Source of the DNA: Hexactinellida sp. DTS-2022
Taxonomy: Eukaryota; Porifera; Hexactinellida
Length of the DNA: 64,000 nt
Direction of reading: 5' to 3'
Assembly (NCBI GenBank): GCA_028753945.1
Contig: JAPNXP010000010.1
Span: forward strand, 1,305,042-1,369,041
Below, piece after piece: positions 32,004 to 43,780 of the stretch. Positions within the stretch are counted from its first letter, which is position 1; every line of letters begins with the position of its first letter. The position numbers and the translations under genes were made by a program. The notes beneath the pieces are model-generated. The model was not told the DNA's origin. It was given only the letters and a program-made list of their open reading frames with translations, and did not search any database.

Positions 32004-33025
32004 CGAGCCCTTGGGTCTGGGTCGCTTCGCGACGGATTACTTCCCCACAAAAGTCGCTTCGCGACTTTTGTTTGTTCGTGTTACATACAACACAACACAA
32101 TTAATTAACGGCCGCTTCGCGGCCTCACTTTCCTCAAATATCACTCATATTAAACCTGTGATTTGTAAATAAAGGTACTCAATTCAGTATGCTGCTATTT
32201 GGGACCCAAGTATGTCAACAATTAATTAATTAATTCATGTTATTTACTAACCCAGGATTTACTGCATAGTAAATTTTTTGATTATTAGGCCACTGTTAAT
32301 GACAATATTGTTTCAGCTCCACACGAAGTCTATCAGAGGATGCGGGCGGGCGGCATCTCATTATCATTATCTCATTATTTGATGACGACATAGTTAATAT
32401 TCATCTGAGCAAATATTCTAATCTGTGAGTGCTTATTGATAAAATATGCAATCGTTGGGTAATAATGCTTGTTATAGGTTCTGATTTTGTTACTAGCTAA
32501 TTATGGCTATTTTAGAGTGTGTCCTACAATAAAATTTGCAACGAACAGTGGCCTTACTTGAAATGTAGGTGTAATAATGGAAATAATGACAATAATTACA
32601 ATATTCGTGCGGGAGTGAAATCTGACGCGGGCGGTGGAGCTGAAACAAGATTCCAACAAACAGTGGCCTTATTTAATTTGCTGCATCATCAATATGTAAT
32701 TTATTATGCAGAAGATATAGGTATAGTAAATAGTTGAATTACTTTGATAGTAATATTATGCATACTTATGTGATTGATGTAAGCAAATAATACATCAATC
32801 ACCAATAAACTGATAGAAGCCAAACTGGATTATTACACTTGCACTTTGCTATACCTGTGTTGGTCATAATCCCGTTATTTTGTTTCAAAAACCAATAGAT
32901 CGTTATCGCAGTACATAAATACCCCTATATACAAATTTTCAGCTTTCTGGGACTCACTCGTAGTCTTTCCAATTAATTCTGGACAAACACACACACACAC
33001 AGACAACAATTCCGCTTTTAATATA
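32004..33025 (-). mobile_element. H1 Helitron-like unit
   Basis: The GC hairpins of the 3' end lie at 32004-32130 and the 5' block at 32885-33022. A 383-bp inverted-repeat element is inserted at 32287-32669. It is followed head to tail by another unit. Confidence 0.55.
32287..32669. mobile_element. Inverted-repeat miniature (383 bp)
   Basis: Ends AGGCCACTGTT followed by TTGTTTCAGCTCCAC, matched by GTGGAGCTGAAACAA and AACAGTGGCCT on the right, giving imperfect inverted repeats of about 40 bases. An inner AACAGTGGCCTTACTT copy repeats the end. The H1 text resumes on both sides. The superfamily is unclear. Confidence 0.7.
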
Positions 33026-33971
33026 CGAGCCCTTCGGTCTCGGTCGCTTTGCGACGGTTCGGCGCTTCACGCCTCAATTGACGACCGCTGCGCGGCCTTA
33101 CTACACCTTGAAACGAATCATTTATAATTATACATCGCTGTGGTGTATTAAATATATTCCTCATAACCATAGCTAGGCGTCGTAAATACAAAGGTCAATC
33201 CTTCGGGCCGCCCGGAAATTCCGGGTAATGTCCGGGTAAACTCCGGGTATAGTATTAGTAGTATAGGAGCAATCCTTCCGGGCAGCCCGGACATTTCCGG
33301 GCACCCGGGCGGGTTACGAGGCCTATGCTCATAACTCAATAAATTTCAGTTGCACGATAAGGATAGCTCGATTCCAAATAATACTAAAAGAAAAACAGGC
33401 AATAGGATAGATAAATGATTGATTGGTTAGATGAATTTATTTTCAATCAATCAGATAGCAGCCTCATAAAATCTTTCTATTAGGCACAGGTTATGTATAC
33501 TAATTAAATAAGTTAGCTAACCCATACAAACAAACCCTAGAATTTAATTGGCGAAAACTGGATTATTACACATGCACTTTGCTATACCTGTGTTGGTACG
33601 ATACACTATTTATGGTTGATTAGTGTAGGGACTAATTAATTAACTGTGTCACAATCAGAAGAAAAATGGGAATTCGTGAACTGTTATCAGGTGTAGAAAT
33701 TTAGTGTACGTCTAATGCTTTGAATTTTCTACAAATCGGAGCAAAATTGGGAAGCTAGTACAAAATATCTGTTTTTCGCAACTGTGACATCATAATCCCG
33801 TTATTTTGTTTCAAAAACCAATAGATCGTTGTCGCAGTACAAAATTACCCCTGTATACAAATTTTCAGCTTTCTAGGAGTTGTAGTCTTTCCAATTAATT
33901 CTGGACAAACAAACAAACAAACAAACAAACACACACACAAACAAACACACAACAATTGCGCTTTTAATATA
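33026..33971 (-). mobile_element. H1 Helitron-like unit, twin of 59498-60425
   Basis: The 3' hairpin region is altered (GCTTTGCGACGGTTCGGCGC) exactly as at 59498. The body and 5' block are near-identical to that copy over about 950 bases, including a shared miniature insertion. This indicates a recent duplication or active replication. Confidence 0.65.
33168..33327. mobile_element. hAT-type miniature with CCGGG motifs (160 bp)
   Basis: Ends CATAGCTAGGCGTCGTAA and, inverted, CATAGGCCTCGTAACC. Exact 8-base duplication CTCATAAC at 33160-33167 and 33328-33335. Inside are repeated CCCGGA/TCCGGG motifs. The same insertion occurs at 59640-59799. Confidence 0.9.
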
Positions 33972-34405
33972 CGAGCCCTTCGGTCTCGGTCGCTTCGCGA
34001 CGGATCACTCTCTCACAAAAGTCGCTTCGCGACTTTTGTTCGTTCGTGTTAGGCACTACGCGATACAATTAACGGCCGCTTCGCGGCCTTTCCCTCCCCA
34101 AAAGCAATCACATTAATAATGAGTTTTAATAGCTCAATAAATTTCAGTTGCACGATAAGAAAGCTCGAATCAAAATAATACTAAAAGAAAAACAGGCAAT
34201 AGAATAGACAAATGATTGATTGGTTAAATGAATTTATTTTCAATCAATCAAATTGGAGCCTCAGAAAATATTTCTATTATGCACAATCTATTTATACTAA
34301 TTGATGAAATCTGCTAATCCATACTAACAAACCCTCGAATTTAATTGGCCAACATATTTTGTCACCTTCAAATGTGAATATTTCTCTTCAAAAACCAATA
34401 GATCG
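33972..34405 (-). mobile_element. H1 Helitron-like unit, truncated
   Basis: It has the full 3' hairpin set at 33972-34095 and the AT-rich body with AAATGATTGATTGGTTAAA. It stops within the CCAATAGATCG motif at 34405, so the 5' end is missing. Confidence 0.55.
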
Positions 34406-34877
34406 TGAATCCGCTTACTTGATACACAATATCATCATTTTTGGTTAATAATTCAAGCTAATAAGTACATATACAAGGCTTATTATTATTAATGATCCAT
34501 TGAACGAAATGAATATTGTAAATATTCAATACTATATGATAACCATGTAATAAGTTGTACTTATTTATATAATATAATTAGTAATCGATAATCATTAAGA
34601 AGATAGTGAATAAACTAGTTACTTACAGCAACTTAAAAAGGCAAGCCAAATTATGTCATGCGACCAGTGAACGGTCACAAATCATTCAATTAATTGATTT
34701 AGTCCACTATATTCATGGATAAAACCTAAATTTCAAGGGACGCTCAATCAGTTCAATCATTTGAATTTTGTAAATCGATCAACTCACTTCAATAAGTATA
34801 TAACCTTAATTTAAGATCAAAAACTAATTTTCAACATAAAAACTCATTTATAGATAAAAATATATTTTCAGGTAAAA
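34406..34877. other. AT-rich stretch shared in part with 53880-53990
   Basis: No gene. ATCGATCAACTCA and CAGTTCAATCATTTGA-like phrases recur before the interrupted hairpin region at 53.9 kb, so it is probably a variant upstream part of family A. Confidence 0.5.
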
Positions 34878-35369
34878 AAACTAAAATTACAGCTGTGCCA
34901 ACAGCATATTCATTTGAAGGCATTATATTTTGGTATTTTGGTGTTGGCCGTTTGATAGTGTCTCCAAAAAGTATATGCTATCGGTAAAACTGTAATTATA
35001 GATTTTTTGTCATGTCGTCATCATTGTAAAGGTGTTAAACCATTTAATGAAGAAGTTTCGGAAGGCAGCGACCCTTAGAGTGGTGGAAGCTTCGTTTTGG
35101 CTCACTTCATTTCAGAGATAATCTAGTTGAAGTGTCAATCTATGAGTCATCATTTTTTCTGTGCATGTTGGTATTCACACGTGGCCAACCAATACATTCG
35201 AAATATAAAATTCACAAAATTGTAAAACACATTTTTTGACGATGTCATCATCACCTCAAGGTGGAAAGACCCATTTATAGGTGTTACGTGGCGTAAATAC
35301 CTATTGAAATTGGAAGTTTTGTTTTATCTTGTATCATCTCTGAGATTAATGATATTCAGGTAATTAGTA

Positions 35370-35470
35370 TAGTCAACTCACTTAATAGAGCCACCGGTTA
35401 ATAGATTAATCTGCTTAATCGGGTCAAAGCAACCTGGTCCAAAGCGGACTCTATTAAGCGGAGTCGAGTG
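35370..35470. mobile_element. pogo-type miniature (101 bp)
   Basis: Ends TAGTCAACTCACTTAATAG and GCGGAGTCGAGTG flanked by TA. Same family as 54509-54694 and 60656-60839, but shorter and with worn ends. Confidence 0.75.
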
Positions 35471-35708
35471 TATAAAATTATTAAAAATTTATTAATACAT
35501 TCACACCAATTTCAATGTCAACATACATTTATTAAGTGTAATTATTTGTAATACGTAGCAATGTAAATGAATTTGACTACATTATTTTAATTCAAGACAC
35601 TCGATAATATCCCTATAAAAAATTTCGAAGCGTCTATATATGTTAAATACATACTGAATTAATTTGAATTAAATCGTCAGTATATTAATGGTACAAGTGT
35701 ATTCTTGT

Positions 35709-35876
35709 CAGGGCCGGCGGAAGAGGGGCGGTTGGGGCGGCCTGGGCTGCTCCACTTTTTTCTGTGATTATTTTGGTACTTTGAAATTTCGCTGGCGTGG
35801 TTTGCGATACTGTTATACAAGGCCGCCCCAACTATCAGAAGGCCGCCCCACCTCTCACGAGCTTCCACCGGCCCTG
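35709..35876. mobile_element. hAT-type miniature (168 bp)
   Basis: Ends CAGGGCCGGCGGAAG and CTTCCACCGGCCCTG. Exact 8-base duplication ATTCTTGT at 35701-35708 and 35877-35884. Inner GGGGCGGC/GCCGCCCC motifs are inverted. Confidence 0.9.
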
Positions 35877-36364
35877 ATTCTTGTAGAAGGAAATTTACTC
35901 ACATAATCTGTCGTGCAATGGAATGTACAATCTTAGTTTTCAATTAGAAGATAGAAGCCTACTCGATCTCACAAGTTAAATCAATATATTAATCGCAAGT
36001 TGAAACAATAGAATTAGATTTAACACTTTCAATTGAACTGAAGTGTTAGTAAACAAAAGAAATTTGCAACTCTATTGTGGCACAAACGAAACCTAATTTA
36101 AAAATTCGTGCATTGTGAAAAGATGTATAATTAAATACTCAATCGAATGTATATAAATTTAAACATTTCGGGAACTATTTATTGTTCCTGTTGTGACATT
36201 AAATACTAGGTTTAAAAATGCATCCATGTCTTAAAAGACATAGATGCCCTGGGGTCTAAGGTATAAATAGAAAAAAAACACTTTCATTTTCACTTTCAAT
36301 TCAATTAAATTTCACTTTCACGTGGCAACTAAGAGATAACTTATCATAATATATAAATATATTA

Positions 36365-36925
36365 AAGAGGAATTGTTGTCTGTGTTTGTGTGTTTGTTTG
36401 TTTGTGTGTTTGTCCAGAATTAATTGGAAAGACTACGAGTCCCAGAAAGCTGAAAATTTGTATACAGGGGTAATTTTGTACTGCGACAACGATCTATTGG
36501 TTTTTGAAGAGAAATATTCACATTTGAAGGTGACAAAATATGTTAGCCAATTAAATTCGAGGGTTTATTAGTATGGATTAGCAGATTTCATCAATTAGTA
36601 TAAATAGATTGTGCATAATAGAAATATTTTTTGAGGCTGCAATTTGATTGATTGAAAATAAATTCATTTAACCAATCAATCATTTGTCTATTCTATTGCC
36701 TGTTTTTCTTTTAGTATTATTTTGATTCGAGCTTTCTTATCGTGCAACTGAAATTTATTGAGCTATTAAAACTCATTATTAATGTGATTGCTTTTGGGGA
36801 GGGAAAGGCCGCGAAGCGGCCGTTAATTGTATCGCGTAGTGCCTAACACGAACGAACAAAAGTCGCGAAGCGACTTTTGTGAGAGAGTGATCCGTCGCGA
36901 AGCGACCGAGACCGAAGGGCTCGTA
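36365..36925 (+). mobile_element. H1 Helitron-like element (plus orientation)
   Basis: The clearest single copy. The 5' end is ATATTAAAGAGGAATTGTTG, then GTTTGTGTGTTTGTCCAG and GAATTAATTGGAAAGACTAC. The 3' end has hairpins GGCCGCGAAGCGGCC, AAAGTCGCGAAGCGACTTT and GTCGCGAAGCGACCGAG, and terminates ACCGAAGGGCTCG. The flanks are AT-rich with no obvious duplication. The small open frame near the 5' end is conserved in copies but low in coding character. Confidence 0.6.
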
Positions 36926-37057
36926 ATATATAAATTATTAAATAAATAATGCAGCAAAGAATGTTTGAAGAAATTCCAGCCCTTCGGTATCGATTTATTC
37001 ATTAAAAATATATATATTATTATTATTAGTGAATTCAATTTAACAATTTCAAATATT

Positions 37058-37320
37058 AATGTTGCAGTGCAAACGCGAGACTGGTGTACACGCGTTCACA
37101 CCAACTTGTCTGGTGACACGCGTTCACAATGGTGTAAACGCGAGATTTTATTAAGTTTAGTTAATCTCGCGTTTACACCAAATGTTGCAGTGCAAACGCG
37201 AAACTGGTGTACACGCGTTCACACCAACTTGTCTGGTGACACGCGTTCACATTGGTGTAAACGCGAGATTTTATTAAGTTTAGTTAATCTCGCGTTTAAA
37301 CCAGTGCAAACGCGAGATTG
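37058..37320. repeat. 123-bp tandem repeat of AACGCGAG hairpins
   Basis: Two full units (starts about 37061 and 37184) and a partial third. Each contains GTGCAAACGCGAG, GGTGTACACGCGTTCACACC, GGTGACACGCGTTCACA and the inverted pair AACGCGAGATT ... AATCTCGCGTT. The period is a multiple of three and gives a misleading open frame. Confidence 0.85.
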
Positions 37321-37366
37321 AGGATTTATTATACTTGTGATTCATTTATATTAAATAACTAACGTG

Positions 37367-38448
37367 CGTGACCTTCGTTATATGAGGCCTTACTACTACT
37401 CCGAACCATGGATTACTTAAAGGCCATTGATTATTAGCTGACATATCTTTATCTCAATATCTAGTATTGACAGACCTGAGAAATGCATTATAATTGTATA
37501 GGAAGTTAGGAACATGATATCAAGGCATACATAACACCCTTTATAATTGTGATATATCGCCATTTGATTACGTAATCGCTATTTTTCGTGTAAATTATCG
37601 TGTTTTATAGCCTGCTTTTAACATAGTTAAACGCGATATAAATGTTCAAAATTGGAACATGAGGATGTCCATAACTAGTTGAATGAAATATATCGAAATT
37701 ATAAATGGAATGCTGACACATTTCTCGGTTGCCAGGGAAATTATATTTCCTAAAATGAGCCATAACTCAAAAACTATCGATATTATGTAAACTATGCTAG
37801 CACTGATCTATCCGCAATTGGTAACTTCCTATTCATTGATAATACATTATCCAGGCCTAACTCCAATAATCTTTGAGATAATGAGATTATTAGCACTTAA
37901 TTCTTTATATGGTAATAATCTCATTATCTCAAAGATTATTGAAGTTAGGCCTAGATAATGTATTATCAATGAATAGGAAGTTACCAATTGCGGATAGATT
38001 AGTACTAGCATAGTTTACATAAAATAGATAGTTTTTGAGTTATGGCTCATTTTAAGAAATATGCATTTCCCTGGCAACCGAAAAATGTGTCAACATTCCA
38101 TTTATAATTTAGATATATTTCATTCAACTAGATGTGGACATCCTGATGTTCCAATTTTGAACATTTATAACGCGTTTACTATGTTAAAAGCTGGCTATAA
38201 AAACACGATAATTCACACGAAAAATAGCGATTACGTAATCAAATGGTGATATATCACAATTCTAAAGGGTGTTATGTATGCCTTGATATCATGTTTCTAA
38301 CTTCCTATACAATTATAATGCATTTCTCAGGTCTGTCAATACTAGATATTGAGATAAAGATATGTCAGCTAATAATCAATGGCCTTTAAGTAATCCATGG
38401 TCCAGCAAAATCTACTCAGTAGTAAGGTCTTATATAACGAAGGTCACG
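37367..38448. mobile_element. Foldback element 1 (1082 bp palindrome)
   Basis: Almost the whole element is one inverted repeat centred at about 37908, with arms near 530 bases and a loop of about 20 (GCACTTAATTCTTTATATGG). Ends are CGTGACCTTCGTTATAT and its complement. Exact 8-base duplication CTAACGTG at 37359-37366 and 38449-38456. The left arm lacks about 10 bases present in the right arm near the end. No gene. Transcription would give a very long hairpin RNA. Confidence 0.95.
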
Positions 38449-38536
38449 CTAACGTGGTATTTGTTGACCATGCCATGCTAGGCAGGATCATTATTGGAAT
38501 CAGGGAATGGGGATAATTTTATTGATTGAGTGTAAT

Positions 38537-39615
38537 CATGGCCTACTTAATATACGGCTATATATGTCGCCGAGAAGGCCATAAAAGAAAGAGGCCAGTT
38601 TCTAATTTTCAAATTGGAGAATTGATCTTTATTCGAATAATTAGCAATGATAGAGCTGAAAAGTGTATTATAACTATATAGGAATATGGTATCCAGGTAT
38701 GCATAGCACCCTCCAGAATTGTGATATGTCATCATCTGATGACGTTATGGTTATTTTGGTTGCGAATTATCTTGTATTTCTAGCATACATATACCATAGT
38801 TAAACGCGTCATAAATGTTCAAAATTGGAACATGGTTATACCCAGAAGTAGTAGAATAAAATATATCGAAATTATAAATGGAATGTTGACACATTCCTCA
38901 GTTGCCATGGAAAATGTATATTTCCTAAAATGTGCCATAACTCAAAAACTATGAATGTTATCTAAACTAGACTGGTACTGATCTGTCCAAAATAGATAAC
39001 TTCCTATTCATCGATAATACATTTTATATGCCTAACTTCAATAGTTTTTGAGATAATGAGATAATTAACACTTAATTCATTATTATGTAATGACTCACTA
39101 TCTCAAAAATTATTGAAGTTAGGCATATAAAATGTATTATCGATGAATAGGAAGTTATCTATTTGGACAGATCAGTACCAGTCTAGTTTAGATAACATTC
39201 ATAGTTTTTGAGTTATGGCACATTTAGGAAATATACATTTTCCATGGCAACCGAGGAATGTGTCAATATTCCATTTATAATTTCGATATATTTTATTCTA
39301 CTACTTCTGGGTAGACCCATGTTCCAATTTTAAACATTTATAACGCGTTTAACTAAGTTAAAAGTATGCTAGAAAAACAAGATAATTCGCAAACAAAATA
39401 ACCATAACGTCATCAGATGATGACATATCACAATTCTGGAGGGTGCTATGCATACCTGGATACCATATTCCTATATAGTTATAATACACTTTTCAGCTCT
39501 ATCATTGCTAATTATTCGAATAAAGATCAATTCTCCATTTTGAAAATTAGAAACTGGCCTCTTTGATTTATGGCCTTCTCGGCGACATATATAGCCGTAT
39601 ATTAAGTAGGCCATG
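38537..39615. mobile_element. Foldback element 2 (1079 bp palindrome)
   Basis: A second near-complete palindrome centred at about 39076. Ends are CATGGCCTACTTAATATACG and its complement. Flanks AGTGTAAT and GGTGTAAT (7 of 8 bases) are a likely target duplication. The inner arms share long stretches with element 1 (TGGAATGTTGACACATTCCT, CATAACTCAAAAACTAT, AACTTCCTATTCAT), while the ends differ. It is therefore a sister family with changed termini. Confidence 0.95.
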
Positions 39616-39721
39616 GTGTAATTTATTTTTCTATAATTGTAGTTGGCCAGTATTATTTAATAATATTCTATACTAGTAGTGTCCAATAATATTATAAACC
39701 ACCAACTGCGCATAATAGTAT

Positions 39722-39859
39722 CAGGGCCGGCGGAAGCAGGTATAAAGTGGTCAGGCCATGGCTTGACCGGCCTATCTAGTGACATAAGAGTGGTCAGGCT
39801 ATTGGCCTGGCCAATTGATAAAAGTGGTCAGACCGGCCTGACAGCTTCCGCCGCCCCTG
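39722..39859. mobile_element. hAT-type miniature, GGTCAGGCC family (138 bp)
   Basis: Ends CAGGGCCGGCGGAAGC and GCTTCCGCCGCCCCTG. The body GTGGTCAGGCCATGGC matches 25670-25818. Only AGTAT is common to both flanks. Confidence 0.8.
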
Positions 39860-40241
39860 AGTATCACTGGTGCGAGGGTTAGACACAGTTAAGCGGCGAC
39901 TGTTTTAGGTACGCAAATAACAGTCTAAACTGGATTATAAATAATTACGATTATCACTTTAAACATATTGTATGATGATAGCATAAACAAATAGTGATTG
40001 CATCAGAATGTTCAAAGTATTTCATGCTATTGCATTGTTGCCTAATAGAATGGAAGTATGACATCTGTTTGATGTTATGCGCTGGTTTGTGATCACATAA
40101 ACTGTAACTGTAAACAAAATTGCAAAGTTGCTTATAAATAGATCAATGGGCGTATTCGTAAGATCTCTTATTTGTGAATACCGTTTGAATCGCCTGGAAG
40201 AGTAACATGTCCAGGAGTGAATTCGACAAGTCACTCTTAAC

Positions 40242-40320
40242 CAGTGGCCTAGCCAGGGGGGGGAGGCAAGGGGGTCATGGCTCCCCCAGAAATATTTTGC
40301 TCAATAGTTACAATTATACA

Positions 40321-40364
<44 letters not shown>

Positions 40365-41063
40365 AAAATCACTGGAAACCCAGGGGAATATGGGTCTAAA
40401 ATTACCTGAAATATTGTTTAAATATAATATTAATTTTAGCAAATATTGTTGTCTTTACTTATACTACAAGTGACTACTACAAAATAATGTCGATCTTCCT
40501 GTTAGTTTTGGCCATTTCGTTGATGATTTCCTTTCGCTCTATTTTTATTTCACGTCCATGGGCAGATATTATTGCAAGATCAGATAATTTTTCTTCTCCC
40601 ATAGAATATATAATAGTAATCAGTACTCGACAAAATGAAATTTTTATGGTGGCTAAATAATAAACAACGGCCGGTTTAACAAACCACTGATGGCTTAACA
40701 AACTTCTGATGCCGTAAAACAGCACTAAATTAATAACAAATAATGCAACGAAAATATAATCTACACAAAGTCAAGCCATAGCTTAAGAAATATCTTTTGT
40801 GGCGTTAGCCACCAAACCACCGAATTTGTCGGGCACTGCTAGTAATACTACTCCAGAAACTATAAAAAGAAGAATTAGACAATTAATACTGTAAAATCGA
40901 CAACAAACTATTCTCTTTGTTAAATGCATTGTATATAAATATTACTAATCTGATTCTCAATAATGGTTAATGATTGATAAAGTTTATACTAACTAATGCG
41001 ACAAATTATAGTAGAATTTGGAACTACCTTGCCCCCCGAATACAAAAGCTGGCTACGCCGCTG
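40242..41063. mobile_element. hAT-type element within the integrase gene (822 bp)
   Basis: Ends CAGTGGCCTAGCCAGG and, inverted, CAGCGGCGTAGCCAGC. Exact 8-base duplication CTCTTAAC at 40234-40241 and 41064-41071. It contains a (TCTA)n run at 40321-40365. No transposase. The surrounding reading frame is continuous when the element and one duplication copy are ignored. Confidence 0.95.
40321..40365 (+). repeat. (TCTA)n microsatellite
   Basis: About 11 perfect tetramers inside the hAT-type element. Confidence 0.95.
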
Positions 41064-43020
41064 CTCTTAACTATATCGACGAAGCCATCAAGTGTTACTT
41101 TTAAGCGAATTGATATAGCTAATAAAATCACTTTACTCAAAATTACCAAACCATCCGTCCTCCAGAAGAATGAACTTTCCAGATGGCAAAGGGTTCAGGA
41201 CCGTTTTGAGTTGGTGTTTTATCAGGGAACAAGTATCCTGTATGTTAAGGGCAAGAAAGATGGAATATCCAGAAGAGTATTGGCAATAGAAGAGCTGTAC
41301 GATAAATTGGACTCGCTTCATCGGCTCGAAGGTAACCATACAGGTAGAACTAAGCTCTACAAGCACGCTGCTCTGAAATATCATGGCGTGACAGAATAGA
41401 TTTGTGGGCTTTTTGTCAAAACTTGCCATGTATGTCATTTAAAGAAAGCCAAGAAGTCTCTTAAGAGTGTAGTTGTGAAACCCATCACATCCACCGATTT
41501 CCTCAGCAGGGCACAGATGGACTTGATCGATATGAGCGATCAAAATCTTGAAGTAACTTGTCAGCTGATGGGGTTACACCCTACAAATATCTCTTGGTCT
41601 ATTTGGATCATTTTACCAAAAAGATCAACCTGGTTCCGCTTAAACGTAAGTCGGCTGAAGAGGTATGTGAGAGTTTGCTCGATATCTTTTGTGACTCTGG
41701 ACCGCCACACATTCTCCACTCAGACAATGGTAGGGAGTTCTCTAACAATCTCCTCTTCACTACCCTAGCAACGAAATGGCCAACAATAAAAATAGTCCAC
41801 GGAAAACCCAGCACCCAGAGTCTCAGGGTGCTGTGGAAAGAGCTAACCGCGATATCAGAGACGGCCTTTTCAGACTGATGCGAGATAACAACAACGACCA
41901 TTGTTGGGTGAAGTACCTAAGGTGGGTACAGTGGAATCATAATACCAGCTATCATACTGCTATCCGGATGACTCCTTATGAAGCTGTCTATAACAAGAAG
42001 CCGCCAATGGGACTAACGAATATTGGCATACCCCATTAATTCTGGGCAGACATTAATACTGAAAATGATATCGAGGTCTTCCAGAGGAACATTACACAAC
42101 CTGGTCTTGCAGAGGTTCTAAACGCAGAGTTAGAAGTAAGCGAGTATCAATCCTATTCGTATATTCCATCTCCTCCTCTTTCGAAATTTCCCACTCAAAT
42201 CGACGAGTACGAGAATTAAATTTTGACAGCTCTCCCAGTTTGGACAATTGTCAGTGACAATTTGGTGTCGTTTCATTCAAATATCACTGCTCCACCACCT
42301 TTATTAAGTTCCTTTGTCTCTGAAAACCAGATTTCAGATGAATTACTGTGTGTCTAATTATTACATATCTACAAGATCTCCAACTTCACCAGATCCTATT
42401 CAGGCTAGTTGTTCGATTTCCACTCTAGACTGTGTGGGTGTGGAGAAATAACTTCTTGTACACCTACGTGTCCACGTTGTTTTGGCTTCATCCACATCAT
42501 ATGTGGGAGGTCTGAGGGAGAAGAAGGCTACGGAAGCAGTGTAGTGTGTCCCGCATGTGACTTTTCATCCAGAAGAGAAAAGTGCAACAAGATGAGGGCT
42601 GGTATCAAGCGCTGTCAGGAGAAACAACAAGACAGAATGCTTAATACTGCCTCGAAGAAATTCAAGGATGCTGAAGTGGGAGATTCAGTATTAATCCCTA
42701 TCTCCCAGCCTGATAAGATACACTCATTGGGTCCTCGCAACATCCTTGGATGTATTATGAGTAGAGATGAATCTTCATACTCCATCGGCACGACTCAAGG
42801 AACACTGACAGTTAATTATAGTCGTAACCAGTTTGAATTATGTCCAGCTAACATTCTCTCGTTGGATTCCGTTCCTCCTGTAACGATTACCTAGACAGAG
42901 GCAATACAGAGTGCTTCTCTCGGTATTTCTAGCAGGTCAGCTTGCAGATTTAAGCATTGCAAGACTCAGAGATGTCCCTGCAAGAAATCAGGTCGAAGCT
43001 GCAATACCAAGTGTCAATAG

Positions 43021-43780
43021 GGGACACGTATGTCTTAACACACATGTTGAGGCATCTAATCCTTAGTAGGATTTCGTAGTGATAATAGTTGGGAGTTTAT
43101 CCGATAAGTGTATCATTGCTCCTAATAAAAGCAAGTTATCGATTGATATTCCTTGATGTATTGGTATGCTAGCTCTAGCTATTATAAGTAGTAATTACAA
43201 AGTTCTGCTACCTCCGTAACTTATAATAAATAAAAGTAATAAAACGTATATCGATCATGTTCGTTCAATATTGGGAAATAGTCCTGGGTTTTATATCTCA
43301 ACAACATTGCCAGATAATGTGTTGTATATAACAGACCTATATAATGGTACAGTACACCCTAGCTAATCCGAACCTCGTTAATCCAAACGAAACTATTACT
43401 CGTATAAATAAAAAGTTTCCAATTCCAATTGAAAATTATTCTCGTATTAAACGAAAAAACCTCTTACAGACGGGATGGGAGTGTGCTTCTTCTGGTTGAT
43501 TTTCAAACCTTTAATAGTATTTCATTGTAGATAGATACAAGGAAGGATTTAAATAGAATTCAAATTACATTTCATCTTAGTTTAATATAATTTAATTAAT
43601 TCATGTTTGAATTATAAAGACTTCCAAATAAGAATCGTCTTTAATTAATTAAAGAAAGATTAATGATTACAAATAGAAATCCGCGGAGTATCTACGTTAC
43701 GATATTTTGAATCATTAACACTGTAAAATGTTTCAAGTGTTTCTTATGAAACACATATACACTTACAAACAACTAACAAA
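43021..43780. other. Unassigned stretch after the integrase
   Basis: No gene. A lone pogo-like left end, CAGTACACCCTAGCTAATCC, begins at 43350 without a matching right end. The integrase transposon's right terminus should lie here but was not identified. Confidence 0.4.

Larger units (their letters stand above)
34878..36240 (+). repeat. Family A copy with degenerate hairpin
   Basis: A worn hairpin lies at 34878-35009, followed by the usual CATGTCGTCATCATTG, ACCCTTAGAGTGGTGGAAG and AAGTTGAAACAATAGAATTA phrases. A pogo-type element is inserted at 35370-35470 and a hAT-type miniature at 35709-35876. Confidence 0.8.
40207..43020 (+). pseudogene. KRBA2/GIN-type integrase gene, decayed
   Basis: Starts at ATG 40207 (MSRSEFDKSLLT), is interrupted by a hAT-type element at 40242-41063, and resumes in frame at 41072. 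An HHCC zinc-binding region follows (HRLEGNH ... CHVCHLKK), broken by a TAG at 41397. The DDE core shows QMDLIDM (first D), a frame change near 41540, YLDHFTK, HSDNGREF (second D), a change near 41800, and ESQGAVERAN (E). A cysteine-rich region follows at 42420-42590 (CGCGEITSC, CPRCFGFIHIIC, CPACDF). The final stretch CKTQRCPCKKSGRSCNTKCQ ends at 43020. Integrases of this form occur in KRBA2/SCAND3-like genes and in Ginger/GIN transposons. Terminal repeats were not found. Stops at several points make it non-functional. Confidence 0.85.

Noticed and set aside
32870..33025. RTE/LINE 3' end, suggested by the GGACAAACACACAAACACAC tract
   Set aside because: The text resembles such tails, but repeated head-to-tail junctions with GC hairpins and 5' TATATTAAAAG in the other orientation fit a Helitron-like unit better; no reverse transcriptase nearby.
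33148..33339. Conserved 63-codon frame also found at 59620-59811
   Set aside because: Conservation is explained by a duplicated 160-bp miniature; the frame crosses its ends.
36965..37321. 118-codon open frame
   Set aside because: Open only because the 123-base repeat is a multiple of three; no domain, and the start lies in unrelated AT-rich text.
38061..38249. Short open frames within the foldback arms
   Set aside because: Not matched as protein between the two sister elements and lacking domains.
41133..41438. Minus-strand frames opposite the integrase
   Set aside because: Shadows of the plus-strand integrase coding sequence, whose motifs are recognisable.
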